DNA of 51,688 nucleotides from Microcaldota archaeon (GCA_021797495.1 JAJZZO010000012.1:1-51688), one strand, 5' to 3'; positions 17,477-26,188 are shown, counted from the first letter of the stretch. Numbers and translations: made by a program. The notes: generated by a model not told the origin, from the letters alone.

Positions 17477-18515
17477 ATTGGAAGAGAGTTTACTGCTAAG
17501 AGCGTTAAAGGGCAGCGACATAGAGCGGCACCCTGTATGGTTTATGCGCCAAGCCGGAAGATACCTCAACGAATACAGGAAATTGAAGGGCACAAGGGAC
17601 ATATTCGAGGTGCAACATGATCCCGTCACAGCTTCCGATATAACGGTGTTGCCTGTAAAGAAACTCGGAGTTGACGCAGCAGTATTATACTCGGACATCA
17701 TGGTTCCGATAAAGTCGAGGGGATACGAGATAAGGATAGAGGAAAACATAGGCCCTGTCGCAGATAAGCCATTGGATGTGTCTGATACGGAGGCATTGAA
17801 CAGCTTGTCAAAATTCGATTGCGGAAGGGATGCGCCATATGTGCTGGAGAATATAAGATACTCGATTGAAAAGCTTCCGGAAGGAATTCCGTTGATAGGT
17901 TTTTCCGGTGGGCCGTTCACCATGTTCAGCTACCTGATCGAGGGAAGACCTTCAAGGACATTTGAAAAATCCAGGAAGTTTATGGCAGAAAATCCGAAAG
18001 AGTTCAAGCATGCGATGGAAAGCGCGGAAAAGATAATCAAAAACTACCTGAGAGCCCAAATATATGCAGGAGTGGAAGTCGTGCAGCTTTTTGAGAGCTG
18101 GGCAGGATATTTAACGCAACAGGAATACCGCGACTTTGTACTTGAACCGACCAAGCGCATATTTGACGAACTCCCCAGTAAAATACCTAAGATTTATTTC
18201 TCTGCAAGGACCGAAGGCATGATAGACATCTTTTCGGAAACCGGCTGCGATTCGCTTAGCGTTGACTCAAATACCGACATAGCTGCAGCGTACAGGCATT
18301 TTGACGGGAAGCTCTCGATCCAAGGAAATCTCAGTCCTGAGATTGCGCGTGCTGGCGGCAGCATCATGGAAAAAGAGGTAAACGAATTGCTTGACAATGT
18401 TTCAGGAATAAGAAAATTTGTTTTTAACCTCTCTCACGGCGTCTTAAAGGAGACGGATCCGGCCAACCTTGTCAGGATAGTCGACATCGTGAAGGCAAGG
18501 CGCATGCCGCAATGA
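17469..18515 (+). CDS. hemE: Uroporphyrinogen decarboxylase
   Basis: A 348-residue enzyme that removes four acetate carboxyls from uroporphyrinogen III to give coproporphyrinogen III. Diagnostic motifs are PVWFMRQAGRYLNEYR, AAVLYSDIMVPIKSRG with the catalytic Asp, GFSGGPFTMFSYLIEG, and a C-terminal FNLSHGVLKETDP. It starts with GTG inside hemD. It ends one base from the convergent hemH stop, so the two heme transcripts meet end to end. Confidence 0.95.
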   Translation: MDELEESLLLRALKGSDIERHPVWFMRQAGRYLNEYRKLKGTRDIFEVQHDPVTASDITVLPVKKLGVDAAVLYSDIMVPIKSRGYEIRIEENIGPVADKPLDVSDTEALNSLSKFDCGRDAPYVLENIRYSIEKLPEGIPLIGFSGGPFTMFSYLIEGRPSRTFEKSRKFMAENPKEFKHAMESAEKIIKNYLRAQIYAGVEVVQLFESWAGYLTQQEYRDFVLEPTKRIFDELPSKIPKIYFSARTEGMIDIFSETGCDSLSVDSNTDIAAAYRHFDGKLSIQGNLSPEIARAGGSIMEKEVNELLDNVSGIRKFVFNLSHGVLKETDPANLVRIVDIVKARRMPQ

Positions 18516-18516
18516 T

Positions 18517-19419
18517 TCATGCTTCTGGTGGATGTATCGCTTTTGCCGATACGGAATATAGTGCGTTTATTATCCCTTCCGAATCGTTCGGCATTTCGGA
18601 TATTCTGGCTTCGATGCCAAGCTCTTTGCAGAGACTCAACAATTCAATGCCAACATCGTACATAGTTTCAAGATTGTTCGATATGAAGCCTATTGGAATT
18701 ATGCAGAGCCTTTTTATCCCGGCCTTTGATAGCTCTTTTATCTGCCATGCGGCATCTGGTCCGATCCATTTTCCAGGGGCATCGGCTTTGCTCTGGAAGC
18801 ATAATGACCATTTGCACCCGAAGTGCTTCTCCACGGAATTAGCAGTGTTTATCAGCTGCCTTCTGTAGATGCTGAGATCGTCGGCATCGCTAGTTGGCAT
18901 GCTGTGCGCAGTGAAAAGCATCACCCAGCCCTTGTCTATCCCTAATTTTGACACCTTTTCGATCCAGGCCTCTGCAAGACCCTGCTCATCGCACCATGAT
19001 TTTATGAAATGGAGTTTCCCCTTAAATCCTGCCCTTTCCGCTGATTCCGATACCTGGTTGAAATAACTTCCAGTACCAATCGCAGTATAAAAAGGAGCTA
19101 AGGGCAAACATACAAGATTAGATATACCATCGGCTTTTGCCTTGTCGACCGCTTCGTTTATGTAAGGCTTTGAATATTTCATCCCGTAATAAACTTTGGC
19201 ATTTATACCGTTTTTCTTTAATGCTTCCTGCAATTTTTCGGTTTGGCTTCTTGTTATTTCCAGCAACGGCGAACCGCCCTTTATTGCCATATACCTTTTC
19301 TTGAGCTTTTCCAACTGCAACGCAGTCGGCTTTTTGCCCTTAAGTATCTCGGTATAATACCTTTCTATATCGCTTATGCCGTCAGGGGTGCCGTATGCCA
19401 TGAGCAGTATCCCATCCAA
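18517..19419 (-). CDS. hemH: Ferrochelatase, likely coproporphyrin ferrochelatase
   Basis: A 300-residue ferrochelatase without membrane tail. It has ILLMAYGTPDG at the start, RYMAIKGGSPLLEIT, LAPFYTAIGTGSYF, the catalytic-His strand LFTAHSMP, and a QSKADAPGKWIGPD segment matching Gram-positive-type enzymes. With HemQ next door the substrate is most likely coproporphyrin III (CpfC activity). The open frame reaches 19518, inside hemQ. I place the start at TTG 19419, because AGGTGGG (19423-19429) precedes it directly after the hemQ stop and the product then begins at the conserved motif. Confidence 0.9.
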   Translation of the reverse strand: MDGILLMAYGTPDGISDIERYYTEILKGKKPTALQLEKLKKRYMAIKGGSPLLEITRSQTEKLQEALKKNGINAKVYYGMKYSKPYINEAVDKAKADGISNLVCLPLAPFYTAIGTGSYFNQVSESAERAGFKGKLHFIKSWCDEQGLAEAWIEKVSKLGIDKGWVMLFTAHSMPTSDADDLSIYRRQLINTANSVEKHFGCKWSLCFQSKADAPGKWIGPDAAWQIKELSKAGIKRLCIIPIGFISNNLETMYDVGIELLSLCKELGIEARISEMPNDSEGIINALYSVSAKAIHPPEA

Positions 19420-19427
19420 AATCCCAC

Positions 19428-20069
19428 CTAAATTCTTATCCCAGTCAGTATCGGGGTTTCTCTTGTTATCCATTTGCGCGCTGTCGCAGATCTTAATTCC
19501 TCTGTCACTTTCACCCATTCGTATAAGCTGGGCATTTCGTATATTACCACGAATTCATGATCCGCTATTCCGAATGACTTTGTAGTGTATGATATAATGC
19601 CATTGTTATGCCTGCTGTTTATTGCCATGCTGACATGGTCGGCCACGATCCTTTTTGATTCCTCCTTGTCTAATAGATACCAATCCGGCGTTTTGCTCAT
19701 AGGGTAGGCAACGAAATAATCGCCGCCCTGTTGCCTCTTTTTAGCTGCTTCGGAATAAACTGACAATAAGCCCTGCGAAAAATGCGCAAGTCCTGAAAGC
19801 GATTCTTCGAGCATCAGCTTTGCCTCTAACAGCTCTTTCGGGTCTTTGCACATTAGCCAGAAAATCAGGTCAGAATCTCCGCGAAGCGAGCCATAGGCTT
19901 CAGCCTTGAGCGCTTTTGAAGATTCGCGCCATACTTTGAGCTTTGACTTTACTGATGTTAATCTTGCAATCCTTGACGGTTCGTCGAATTCCCACCAATG
20001 CTCGGTATAGTAAAAAGAGAGCACTTCCGAGATATATTCTTCAGGCATTTTATCGCACACAGTTGGCAT
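19428..20069 (-). CDS. hemQ: HemQ/coproheme decarboxylase (chlorite-dismutase family)
   Basis: A 213-residue protein with the HemQ core: FVAYPMSKTPDWYLLDKEE, in which the Tyr of YPM is the reactive radical Tyr of the family; RIVADHVSMA, whose His matches the proximal haem ligand; then FGIADHEFVVIYEM and LRSATARKWITRETPILTG. The actinobacterial-style form lacks the long N-terminal part of Firmicutes enzymes. It decarboxylates coproheme to protohaem, the last step of the coproporphyrin-dependent pathway. It precedes hemH by nine bases in an operon. Chlorite dismutase itself is less likely, given the neighbours. Confidence 0.88.
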   Translation of the reverse strand: MPTVCDKMPEEYISEVLSFYYTEHWWEFDEPSRIARLTSVKSKLKVWRESSKALKAEAYGSLRGDSDLIFWLMCKDPKELLEAKLMLEESLSGLAHFSQGLLSVYSEAAKKRQQGGDYFVAYPMSKTPDWYLLDKEESKRIVADHVSMAINSRHNNGIISYTTKSFGIADHEFVVIYEMPSLYEWVKVTEELRSATARKWITRETPILTGIRI

Positions 20070-20165
20070 TTGCTGCCCGTCCTGTTCTGCATTTCAAGTA
20101 AAAGTATAAATATTATTGAAATTAACTTTTATACATATCTCCATAAAAAAACCGTCGTGAATATA

Positions 20166-20705
20166 ATGGCATTAAGAAACGCTGATAAAAAGGGGCAAGT
20201 GGAGTATATAACTCCGACAATAGGGAGAATGAATTTCCCTGACGTTAAACACTACTTGACAAAGGAGGTTGTGCCGCAGGCGATAATGTCATACGCAGAA
20301 GAATGCATCGCTGATTCCGATAATGAAAGGCCCACTGGAAGCCTCTTGGATCGCGTATGTGTATTGGCACAAAAGAGTATAGATAACGGTTTATCGATAC
20401 TTACTGATGCAATATCGGAATACAAAAAAAAGCATGGGTATTCTGATTATTGCGAATCCGTTGAAAACACGCAAAGATTATGGGAAAACTCGAAATTGAA
20501 ACTGTTAGATGAGGCATATTTCGAGGAGATAATAGTTGACAGTTTAAAAAACATTGAAAATGGAAGCGCGGATTTCGAACTCTCATCGCTTTCCGAAGAA
20601 ACCGCAAAAGTTGTAAAAAGAGTAATGGAAGAGATAAAATTCGAGCTTAACAGAACACATTACTTGCCCAAAACCGACCAGTTGAGCAGGCTTAAGAGGG
20701 GTTAG
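20166..20705 (+). CDS. Hypothetical protein
   Basis: A 179-residue soluble helical protein I do not recognise. The open frame extends to 19998, but that part overlaps hemQ. ATG 20166 lies 30 bases after a TATA-like TTTTATACAT (20127-20136), fitting a nearly leaderless start. The second half is rich in acidic residues and likely a long helix. It is followed after two bases by another small gene, so the two form an operon. Confidence 0.6.
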   Translation: MALRNADKKGQVEYITPTIGRMNFPDVKHYLTKEVVPQAIMSYAEECIADSDNERPTGSLLDRVCVLAQKSIDNGLSILTDAISEYKKKHGYSDYCESVENTQRLWENSKLKLLDEAYFEEIIVDSLKNIENGSADFELSSLSEETAKVVKRVMEEIKFELNRTHYLPKTDQLSRLKRG

Positions 20706-20707
20706 CT

Positions 20708-21079
20708 TTGACAAAACGCAAGAAACCTGCAGAGATGCGCAATAATAATCAGAAGACATTCGAAGATTTTTCTTTACTCAGGGTTAACGATTTTAGAGCA
20801 GTACTCAAAAAAATCGACAGTGAAATAGAAAACATAAAGCCTGATGCTACAATAACCGAGATTAGGCGCTTAAGCAGAGAACTGGAAAAGGACCTTGGAA
20901 AGTTATCAGTGAATGTTTCTGCGATAAAAGAACATTACGGATTGCTTGAACTTTTAAGGGAAGTACAGAAAAAAAGGCCTAACGACGCAATAATAAATAG
21001 CGCAGTAGAGGATTTGGAACGAAGCTATGCGGAAAAGCTCGTAGAGATCGCAAAAAACCAGTTGTCGAAATATGTCTGA
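20708..21079 (+). CDS. Hypothetical coiled-coil protein
   Basis: A 123-residue, highly charged, all-helical protein starting with TTG. Heptad-like stretches (LLRVNDFRAVLKKIDSEIE, ELEKDLGKLSVNVSAIKEHY) suggest a coiled coil. The first 20 residues are basic (TKRKKPAEMRNNNQK), which could contact nucleic acid. It is the second gene of a pair with the hypothetical gene upstream; the two products may form a complex. Its stop abuts the convergent stop of the next gene. Confidence 0.55.
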   Translation: MTKRKKPAEMRNNNQKTFEDFSLLRVNDFRAVLKKIDSEIENIKPDATITEIRRLSRELEKDLGKLSVNVSAIKEHYGLLELLREVQKKRPNDAIINSAVEDLERSYAEKLVEIAKNQLSKYV

Positions 21080-21601
21080 TTATTCGTAATATTCGCTGCT
21101 TACAATCCGCGCAAGGGCCAACAGCGCCGCGGTGGTGAATTCCTCTTCCCTGTTGACAGTACCCTTAGAAAGAATCCCTATCGTGCCAGAGCCCCTTTTT
21201 ATGTCATGCTTACCCTCAATCTCGTCTATGACATTGCCGAGCTCTTCGCCCTCTCTGAGCCTCTTGGCTATTTTCTCCGGCAGAAGTATGCTTCCGCTGC
21301 TGCCCAAGCCGAACCTCCCATTAATGTCAACAACAGCGGTCCAGCCGGTTAGAAACATCCCATACTCGCTTTCTTGGACCGTTCCTTCCATGCCTATACC
21401 GAGCTCGGCCCTAGTTTTTTTCATTGAATTCGTGGCACGGTTTATCGCACCCGTGATGCCTTCCTCGTTGCTCATCGGCTGCGATTTAACGCCGGAAGCT
21501 ACTTCCACCGAAACGACTTCCGCATCGAGGCCGGCCATTTTCAGGGCTTTTTTGGCAGCGTTTATCTTTACCATGTTTCTAGAACCTATCGACACTAGCA
21601 T
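21080..21601 (-). CDS. Inosine/xanthosine triphosphatase-like NTPase (YjjX/DUF84)
   Basis: A 173-residue protein of the DUF84 family: VSIGSRNMVKINAAKKAL at the N-terminus, SQPMSNEEGITGAINRATN in the middle, and GWTAVVDINGRFGLGSSG as the active-site strand with acidic residues. These enzymes hydrolyse non-canonical ITP/XTP to keep deaminated purines out of nucleic acid. It lies 21 bases downstream of tyrS on the same strand and is probably cotranscribed. It is collinear with the family core over its whole length. Confidence 0.9.
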   Translation of the reverse strand: MLVSIGSRNMVKINAAKKALKMAGLDAEVVSVEVASGVKSQPMSNEEGITGAINRATNSMKKTRAELGIGMEGTVQESEYGMFLTGWTAVVDINGRFGLGSSGSILLPEKIAKRLREGEELGNVIDEIEGKHDIKRGSGTIGILSKGTVNREEEFTTAALLALARIVSSEYYE

Positions 21602-21622
21602 AATTGCACCTGGATTATAAGG

Positions 21623-22705
21623 TTATCTGGTTATCTGGTAAGATTTAACCTTTTCGTAGAGCTCTTTTGCGGTTTTATCCTTTTCGAAATGCTCTCTTAT
21701 CGGCTTTATCATGCGCTCGAGCTCCTTTGCTACATATGCCTTCATGTCAACCGGGTGTATTTTCCCGTCGGAATATAGCAAAACAAGGTTGGCATAGCTT
21801 GAGGCTTCTATGTCTCCCCCGAACTTCTGCGGCCTTTCTATGGTTATAGGGGCGTGCACGTCGTCTATTATTATCTTGTCTAGAAAATCGAATACCGGAT
21901 TGCCTTCCACAACGCGTTCGGGGCAGTATGCTGAATTTATCTTCTGCTTTATTGTGTCCTCGGAATCATGGACCAATATGGTGCTTTTTGGGTTCGACTT
22001 CGACATCTTGTATTCAAAACCTTGGTCGGGATCCATATCTTTCACGTCCTTCGGGGAGCCCTGAAGTCCAAGTATGTATGGATGATGCACTGCTACCGGG
22101 ACCTTTAGGCCCATCTTTTTTGTAACCTCCCTCGCCAGAACGTTGGCCTTTCTCTGGTCCATGCCCAGCTGGCATATGTCAATGCCCATCATTATAACAT
22201 CCGTAACCTGCATCGGCGGATAAAAAAGCTGTCCGGCTTCCAGGGAGTCGCCCTCCTTCCTGCCCATTATCGTTATCGCGCGCTTCACCCTATCAAGCGA
22301 CATCATGCGCCCTACCTTCATGAATGTCTCCCAATATGCAAAATCATTCATTAGATCTTTTGACCACACTATCTTTACCTTCGATTCGTCTATTCCTGCG
22401 GCCTTCCATACCTCTATGAAATACTTTCCGACCTCCCTTATATGGTCGAGGTCACCGCCCATTTTCTTGTTCACGTACGCGAAGTAGTCCGCTATGTATA
22501 TGTTGAATCTTATCCCTACGCTTAACAATTTCTTTATGTTCTTGGATCTGTAAAGCCCGAACGGTATGTGCGCAAGGCCCGAAGGCTCGAAACCGTCGTA
22601 TGCCAACGGGTGTTCATTGGTCTGGAGCAGCTCGCGCAGCTCCTGTTCCGTAAGTATCTCGGCCGCAAAGCTCTTTATCACGTCGATTTTTGTTTCAACA
22701 TCCAC
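21623..22705 (-). CDS. tyrS: Tyrosyl-tRNA synthetase
   Basis: A 360-residue archaeal-type TyrRS. The substrate pocket reads AYDGFEPSGLAHIPFGL, where HIP(F)G stands for HIGH; the tyrosine site includes YPPMQVTDV and DICQLGMDQRKANVLARE. The KMSKS loop is EYKMSKSNPKS. It activates tyrosine and loads tRNA(Tyr) in the cytoplasm. Compact length without extra C-terminal domains is usual for archaea. The upstream region 22706-22826 is A/T-rich and shared with the divergent iron-transporter gene. Confidence 0.95.
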   Translation of the reverse strand: MDVETKIDVIKSFAAEILTEQELRELLQTNEHPLAYDGFEPSGLAHIPFGLYRSKNIKKLLSVGIRFNIYIADYFAYVNKKMGGDLDHIREVGKYFIEVWKAAGIDESKVKIVWSKDLMNDFAYWETFMKVGRMMSLDRVKRAITIMGRKEGDSLEAGQLFYPPMQVTDVIMMGIDICQLGMDQRKANVLAREVTKKMGLKVPVAVHHPYILGLQGSPKDVKDMDPDQGFEYKMSKSNPKSTILVHDSEDTIKQKINSAYCPERVVEGNPVFDFLDKIIIDDVHAPITIERPQKFGGDIEASSYANLVLLYSDGKIHPVDMKAYVAKELERMIKPIREHFEKDKTAKELYEKVKSYQITR

Positions 22706-22826
22706 AAAAGCACCATTTTCAAGTATAAGCTGTTCAAATGCGCTATTTATTATTTTTGTCCAACAATTATAATAATGCGCTAGGGCGATTTGGCATTTAT
22801 ACTGCGTTAACAGGAATTACGGTGGA

Positions 22827-23774
22827 ATGTTGGGCAATAAAAAAATGATAGAAAGGAGGTTTCTAGAAGACGAGCTCTCTGACTTCGAACTCTACAGGAG
22901 CATAGAGCATAAGGAAAAGGACAAGATTTTAAAAAACCTTGTTAAAAAACTCAAGGAAACGGAGTTCAGGCACGCAGAGATATGGGCATCGCTGCTTGGA
23001 GAAAAACACATGGAAAATGTGCGCATACCCTTTAGATCAAGGATGAGGCTTATTATATATCCATTAGTCAGAAAGATTCTCGGGGTCGCGTTCATAACCA
23101 AGCTTTTGGAAAGGAACGAGGCAAACGGATTGAACGCGTATAAGGAGCTCGTGGACAAGAGAGGTTTAGGCGCCAAAGAACTCGCAAAAGTCAGAGGTAT
23201 AATAATAGACGAAGAGAGTCACGAAAGGCTGCTGCTTGAGGAAACGCAGAAGCACGAATCCAAGTTGAACTACACCCGTTCAATAGTGTTCGGCATGAAT
23301 GACGGATTGGTTGAGATACTTGCGGTTGTGGCAGGGATTGCAACCATTGCCACTTCCGGCGCAATAGTGGCCATAAGCGGCATAATAGTTGGCATATCCG
23401 GCACACTCTCCATGGCTGCAGGCGCTTATTTATCGTCTAAATCCGAAAAAGTGGTTGAAAAATCCCTTGAAAGAAAAATGAGCATAATCACAAAGCCATC
23501 CAAGGAGGCTTATTATACTGGGATATTTTATTTCCTTGGCGCACTTGTAGCTACATATCCGTTTATGCTCGGGGCATCGGGCTATACCGGGATATTGGAA
23601 GCCGTTGTATCTGTAGTCATAGTGCTTTCCTTAGCGTCAACGCTGATAGCGATAATAAGCGACACAAGCATAAAGACAAGGGTGATGGAAATGCTTGCTG
23701 TTTCACTCGGAGCCGCGTTAGTTACCACGCTCATAGGTCTCGTAATGAAAACGGTGTTTGGAATAGTGATATAG
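22827..23774 (+). CDS. Ferritin-like domain fused to VIT1/CCC1 iron transporter
   Basis: A 315-residue protein with two parts. Residues 1-140 are a helical ferritin-like (erythrin) domain with carboxylate/His motifs ETEFRHAEIW and DEESHERLL. Residues 150-315 are a VIT1-type membrane domain starting FGMNDGLVEILAVVAGIA, with GAYLSSKSE and five helices. Such Er-VIT1/MbfA proteins bind iron or manganese on the cytoplasmic side and export or store it. A second ATG at 22845 could also serve as start. The location near the heme genes fits iron homeostasis. Confidence 0.87.
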   Translation: MLGNKKMIERRFLEDELSDFELYRSIEHKEKDKILKNLVKKLKETEFRHAEIWASLLGEKHMENVRIPFRSRMRLIIYPLVRKILGVAFITKLLERNEANGLNAYKELVDKRGLGAKELAKVRGIIIDEESHERLLLEETQKHESKLNYTRSIVFGMNDGLVEILAVVAGIATIATSGAIVAISGIIVGISGTLSMAAGAYLSSKSEKVVEKSLERKMSIITKPSKEAYYTGIFYFLGALVATYPFMLGASGYTGILEAVVSVVIVLSLASTLIAIISDTSIKTRVMEMLAVSLGAALVTTLIGLVMKTVFGIVI

Positions 23775-23807
23775 CGTAAATACGCGAATTGTACTGGTTT
23801 GATTTAT

Positions 23808-25061
23808 ATGGAAGCGTTTGCAGGAGCGGAATGGGAAAAGCTTAGAAGCGTAGCGCTGCACAGACCGTCCTTTGAGACTTTTTTCGGGATCATGACTCCG
23901 AAGGCAGAGCTTTACGAAAGGCCGTTCGACAGGGAGAAAGCCTTGAAAGAGCACGATGCTTTTTCAAGCGCCCTTAAAGACAGCGGCGTACGCGTATACA
24001 TGCTCCACGAAGCCATAAAATCAAATAGCTCGAAAAGCTCTGTACGCAGAAATCTGGAGAAGCTTGCCATTAGCTCTGTAATATATTCAGGAAAAGGCTC
24101 TGCGGCTTACAAAAAACAGCTTCTCGATTACATAAGCGGATATTCAGCCGAAGATCTTTTGCTGATGGCTGAGCTGCATCCGGAAGCAAGGCTCTCGGGA
24201 AACAGGCTTGATTTCGTAGTGAGGGAGCCGCTTGCGAACCTGTATTTCATGAGGGACCAGCAGGTCACTTCGCCAAATGGCCTTTTTCTTGGGAATATGT
24301 CAAAGGCGCGGCGCAGATCTGAAACAAAGATAACTTCCCTGCTATTCGATTCGCTAGGGATAAAATATGTGAGGCCAGATTATAATGGCTCCACATTGGA
24401 AGGAGGCGATTTTATGCCTGCCGGAAAATTTGCCCTCATCGGCGTCGGGGATAGAACATCAGTTAAAGGGGCGATGTCGCTGATCGGCAAGATGGATGGT
24501 TTCGAAGAGATAGCAATCGTGGAACAGCCTAGGCACCCCCTCATGCTCAACGGTTTTGATCCGATGCTGGACATGCATCTCGATACATATTTCAATATCG
24601 CAGGGGACGGAATAGCAGTAGGGCAGACAGACCTGCTGAAACTGGCGCGCACTACGGTATATGTGAAGCATGGCATAGGATACGAGGCAACCAAAGAAAG
24701 GACCAACCTTTATGAGTATATAACAAGCAAGGGTTTTGACCTGATAGGCTTATCCATGCTTGAGCAGGCTTCCTTCGGTTCCAATTTTCTGTGCGTAAGG
24801 GATAGGCACATATTGGCCATAGATTGCAGCACTACTGCAAAATCCGTGGTAAGGGCATTCAAGTCCCTTTCAGATTCGAGGAAGGAGTATTACAGCATAT
24901 ACGCTGAATTGAAGAGGGAATATTCCAAAAAAAGATACATGTTTCCGGACAATAGGGAAATGAACGAACATGATATTGATGCGGTAAAATTGGGCTTTTC
25001 CAATCTTACCGGAGGCTATGGCGGCGCCCACTGTATGAGCTGCGTTATTAGAAGAGGTTGA
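23808..25061 (+). CDS. arcA: Arginine deiminase
   Basis: A 417-residue enzyme hydrolysing arginine to citrulline and ammonia. Guanidino-group-modifying fold landmarks are present: LYFMRDQQVTSPNG (FMRD motif), STLEGGDFM, DMHLDTYFNI with the catalytic His, and a C-terminal GGYGGAHCMSCVIRRG where the catalytic Cys sits (family GGxHCMS). The open frame begins at TTG 23799; ATG 23808 is preferred. No ornithine carbamoyltransferase or carbamate kinase lies beside it, so ammonia release for acid defence or nitrogen supply, not a local full ADI pathway, is what the window shows. Confidence 0.93.
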   Translation: MEAFAGAEWEKLRSVALHRPSFETFFGIMTPKAELYERPFDREKALKEHDAFSSALKDSGVRVYMLHEAIKSNSSKSSVRRNLEKLAISSVIYSGKGSAAYKKQLLDYISGYSAEDLLLMAELHPEARLSGNRLDFVVREPLANLYFMRDQQVTSPNGLFLGNMSKARRRSETKITSLLFDSLGIKYVRPDYNGSTLEGGDFMPAGKFALIGVGDRTSVKGAMSLIGKMDGFEEIAIVEQPRHPLMLNGFDPMLDMHLDTYFNIAGDGIAVGQTDLLKLARTTVYVKHGIGYEATKERTNLYEYITSKGFDLIGLSMLEQASFGSNFLCVRDRHILAIDCSTTAKSVVRAFKSLSDSRKEYYSIYAELKREYSKKRYMFPDNREMNEHDIDAVKLGFSNLTGGYGGAHCMSCVIRRG

Positions 25062-25195
25062 AGGTAGACACCACTTCAACAATGTTTTCGACGTTATTTT
25101 AATTGAAATGGGAGCCTGTGCACCAGGAGTTCCGCTAAACGCCTGTTGTACACGCGCCTTTTAAACATGCGCAAAGAATTAAGACAGGCGCCAGC

Positions 25196-25537
25196 ATGTA
25201 CTACAGCGAAGTTGAAAGGTTCAAGAAGATTGAAAGATACCTTGAAGCGTTAGCGTACGGGTCTGTCGCCTTGGACTTTCTTGTGGCTTTCGGCTCTTTC
25301 CTGCTGCTGCGTAAAGTGGATTACGCCGGATTCATAATACGGGTAAGCAATTATGCGATAACTGCTGAGATATTTATAGCTGCGTTGCTTTTTGTCATCC
25401 TGTTGGCTATGAAACATTATAAAAAAATAGTGGAGAATTTCGGCATCGGCACTTTCAAGATAAAACACAAGAGGCGCAGGCTGTTTTTCGGTAATGAAAG
25501 ACATAAGAGCGCAAACAGCAATGTTGCCCGACTTTGA
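25196..25537 (+). CDS. Small membrane protein with two helices
   Basis: A 113-residue protein with membrane helices at about residues 20-38 and 54-72 and a strongly basic cytoplasmic tail (KIKHKRRRLFFGNERHK). The N-terminal 18 residues are amphipathic. I do not recognise a family. It lies alone after arginine deiminase, 134 bases downstream, and converges on the HAD gene with 12 bases between. Confidence 0.5.
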   Translation: MYYSEVERFKKIERYLEALAYGSVALDFLVAFGSFLLLRKVDYAGFIIRVSNYAITAEIFIAALLFVILLAMKHYKKIVENFGIGTFKIKHKRRRLFFGNERHKSANSNVARL

Positions 25538-25549
25538 TTATTCATTTGA

Positions 25550-26143
25550 TTAGATGTCTTTATCCAGATTGCTGAAAAACATGTCTATTTCATGCCAGGA
25601 GTGCACAACCTTTATGTTCTCGTCATTAACAGATTCAGCAAATTTTGCATTCCAGGGTTTTTCTATGAGTATTGCCTTCTTCCCGGCTTCGGCGACACTT
25701 TTGGCTACGAGCTCGTGATCGTCTATATAATAGTCCAAGCCGTGGCTGTTCCCCACGACTATCTTTTCTACAGATTTCTGCACTTTTATCATACCGTCAA
25801 AACTTATGCCGTGATCCTCAAGCCATGACTCGTAAAAATTGCGCGCGCCGAGTGTTGCTGTAAGCAGGTAAACCCTGTGCCTTGAAGAAAGCCGTGCTAT
25901 TATATTTGGTATATTTTTATCTACCAATTTTATCTTTTCCGGCTCGCTCCAGATTTCGCTAAACACTTTTGCTGCCTGCTGCTCGGTCACCGGAAAACAT
26001 GCAGATATCTTGAATTGCTTCCAGTCCTTCATCTTTGCATGCAGCCCGTAAAGCTCGTTGATCCTTTTTAATGCTTGCTTACTTGAACCAGCTATCGTGT
26101 CATCCAGGTCTATCCCTATGCCACCGTCAAATTTCTTCTCCAT
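25550..26143 (-). CDS. HAD-superfamily 5'-nucleotidase-like phosphatase
   Basis: A 197-residue protein with HAD motif I GIDLDDTIAG, motif II VYLLTAT and a late acidic motif in YYIDDHELVAKS. The spacing and the IDDH motif resemble the 5'(3')-deoxyribonucleotidase (NT5C-like) group. It would hydrolyse a phosphomonoester, possibly a nucleotide, in the cytoplasm. It forms a likely minus-strand unit with the FMN reductase upstream (45 bases apart). Confidence 0.78.
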   Translation of the reverse strand: MEKKFDGGIGIDLDDTIAGSSKQALKRINELYGLHAKMKDWKQFKISACFPVTEQQAAKVFSEIWSEPEKIKLVDKNIPNIIARLSSRHRVYLLTATLGARNFYESWLEDHGISFDGMIKVQKSVEKIVVGNSHGLDYYIDDHELVAKSVAEAGKKAILIEKPWNAKFAESVNDENIKVVHSWHEIDMFFSNLDKDI

Positions 26144-26188
26144 TCAACCACGGCAGTATTCTCTGCACGCTTAAACCCGCAGCCATAC

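Noticed and set aside
19419-19518. Extension of hemH to an upstream start at 19518
   Set aside because: It would overlap hemQ by 91 bases, and the added residues are not ferrochelatase-like; a ribosome site and TTG lie at the hemQ stop.
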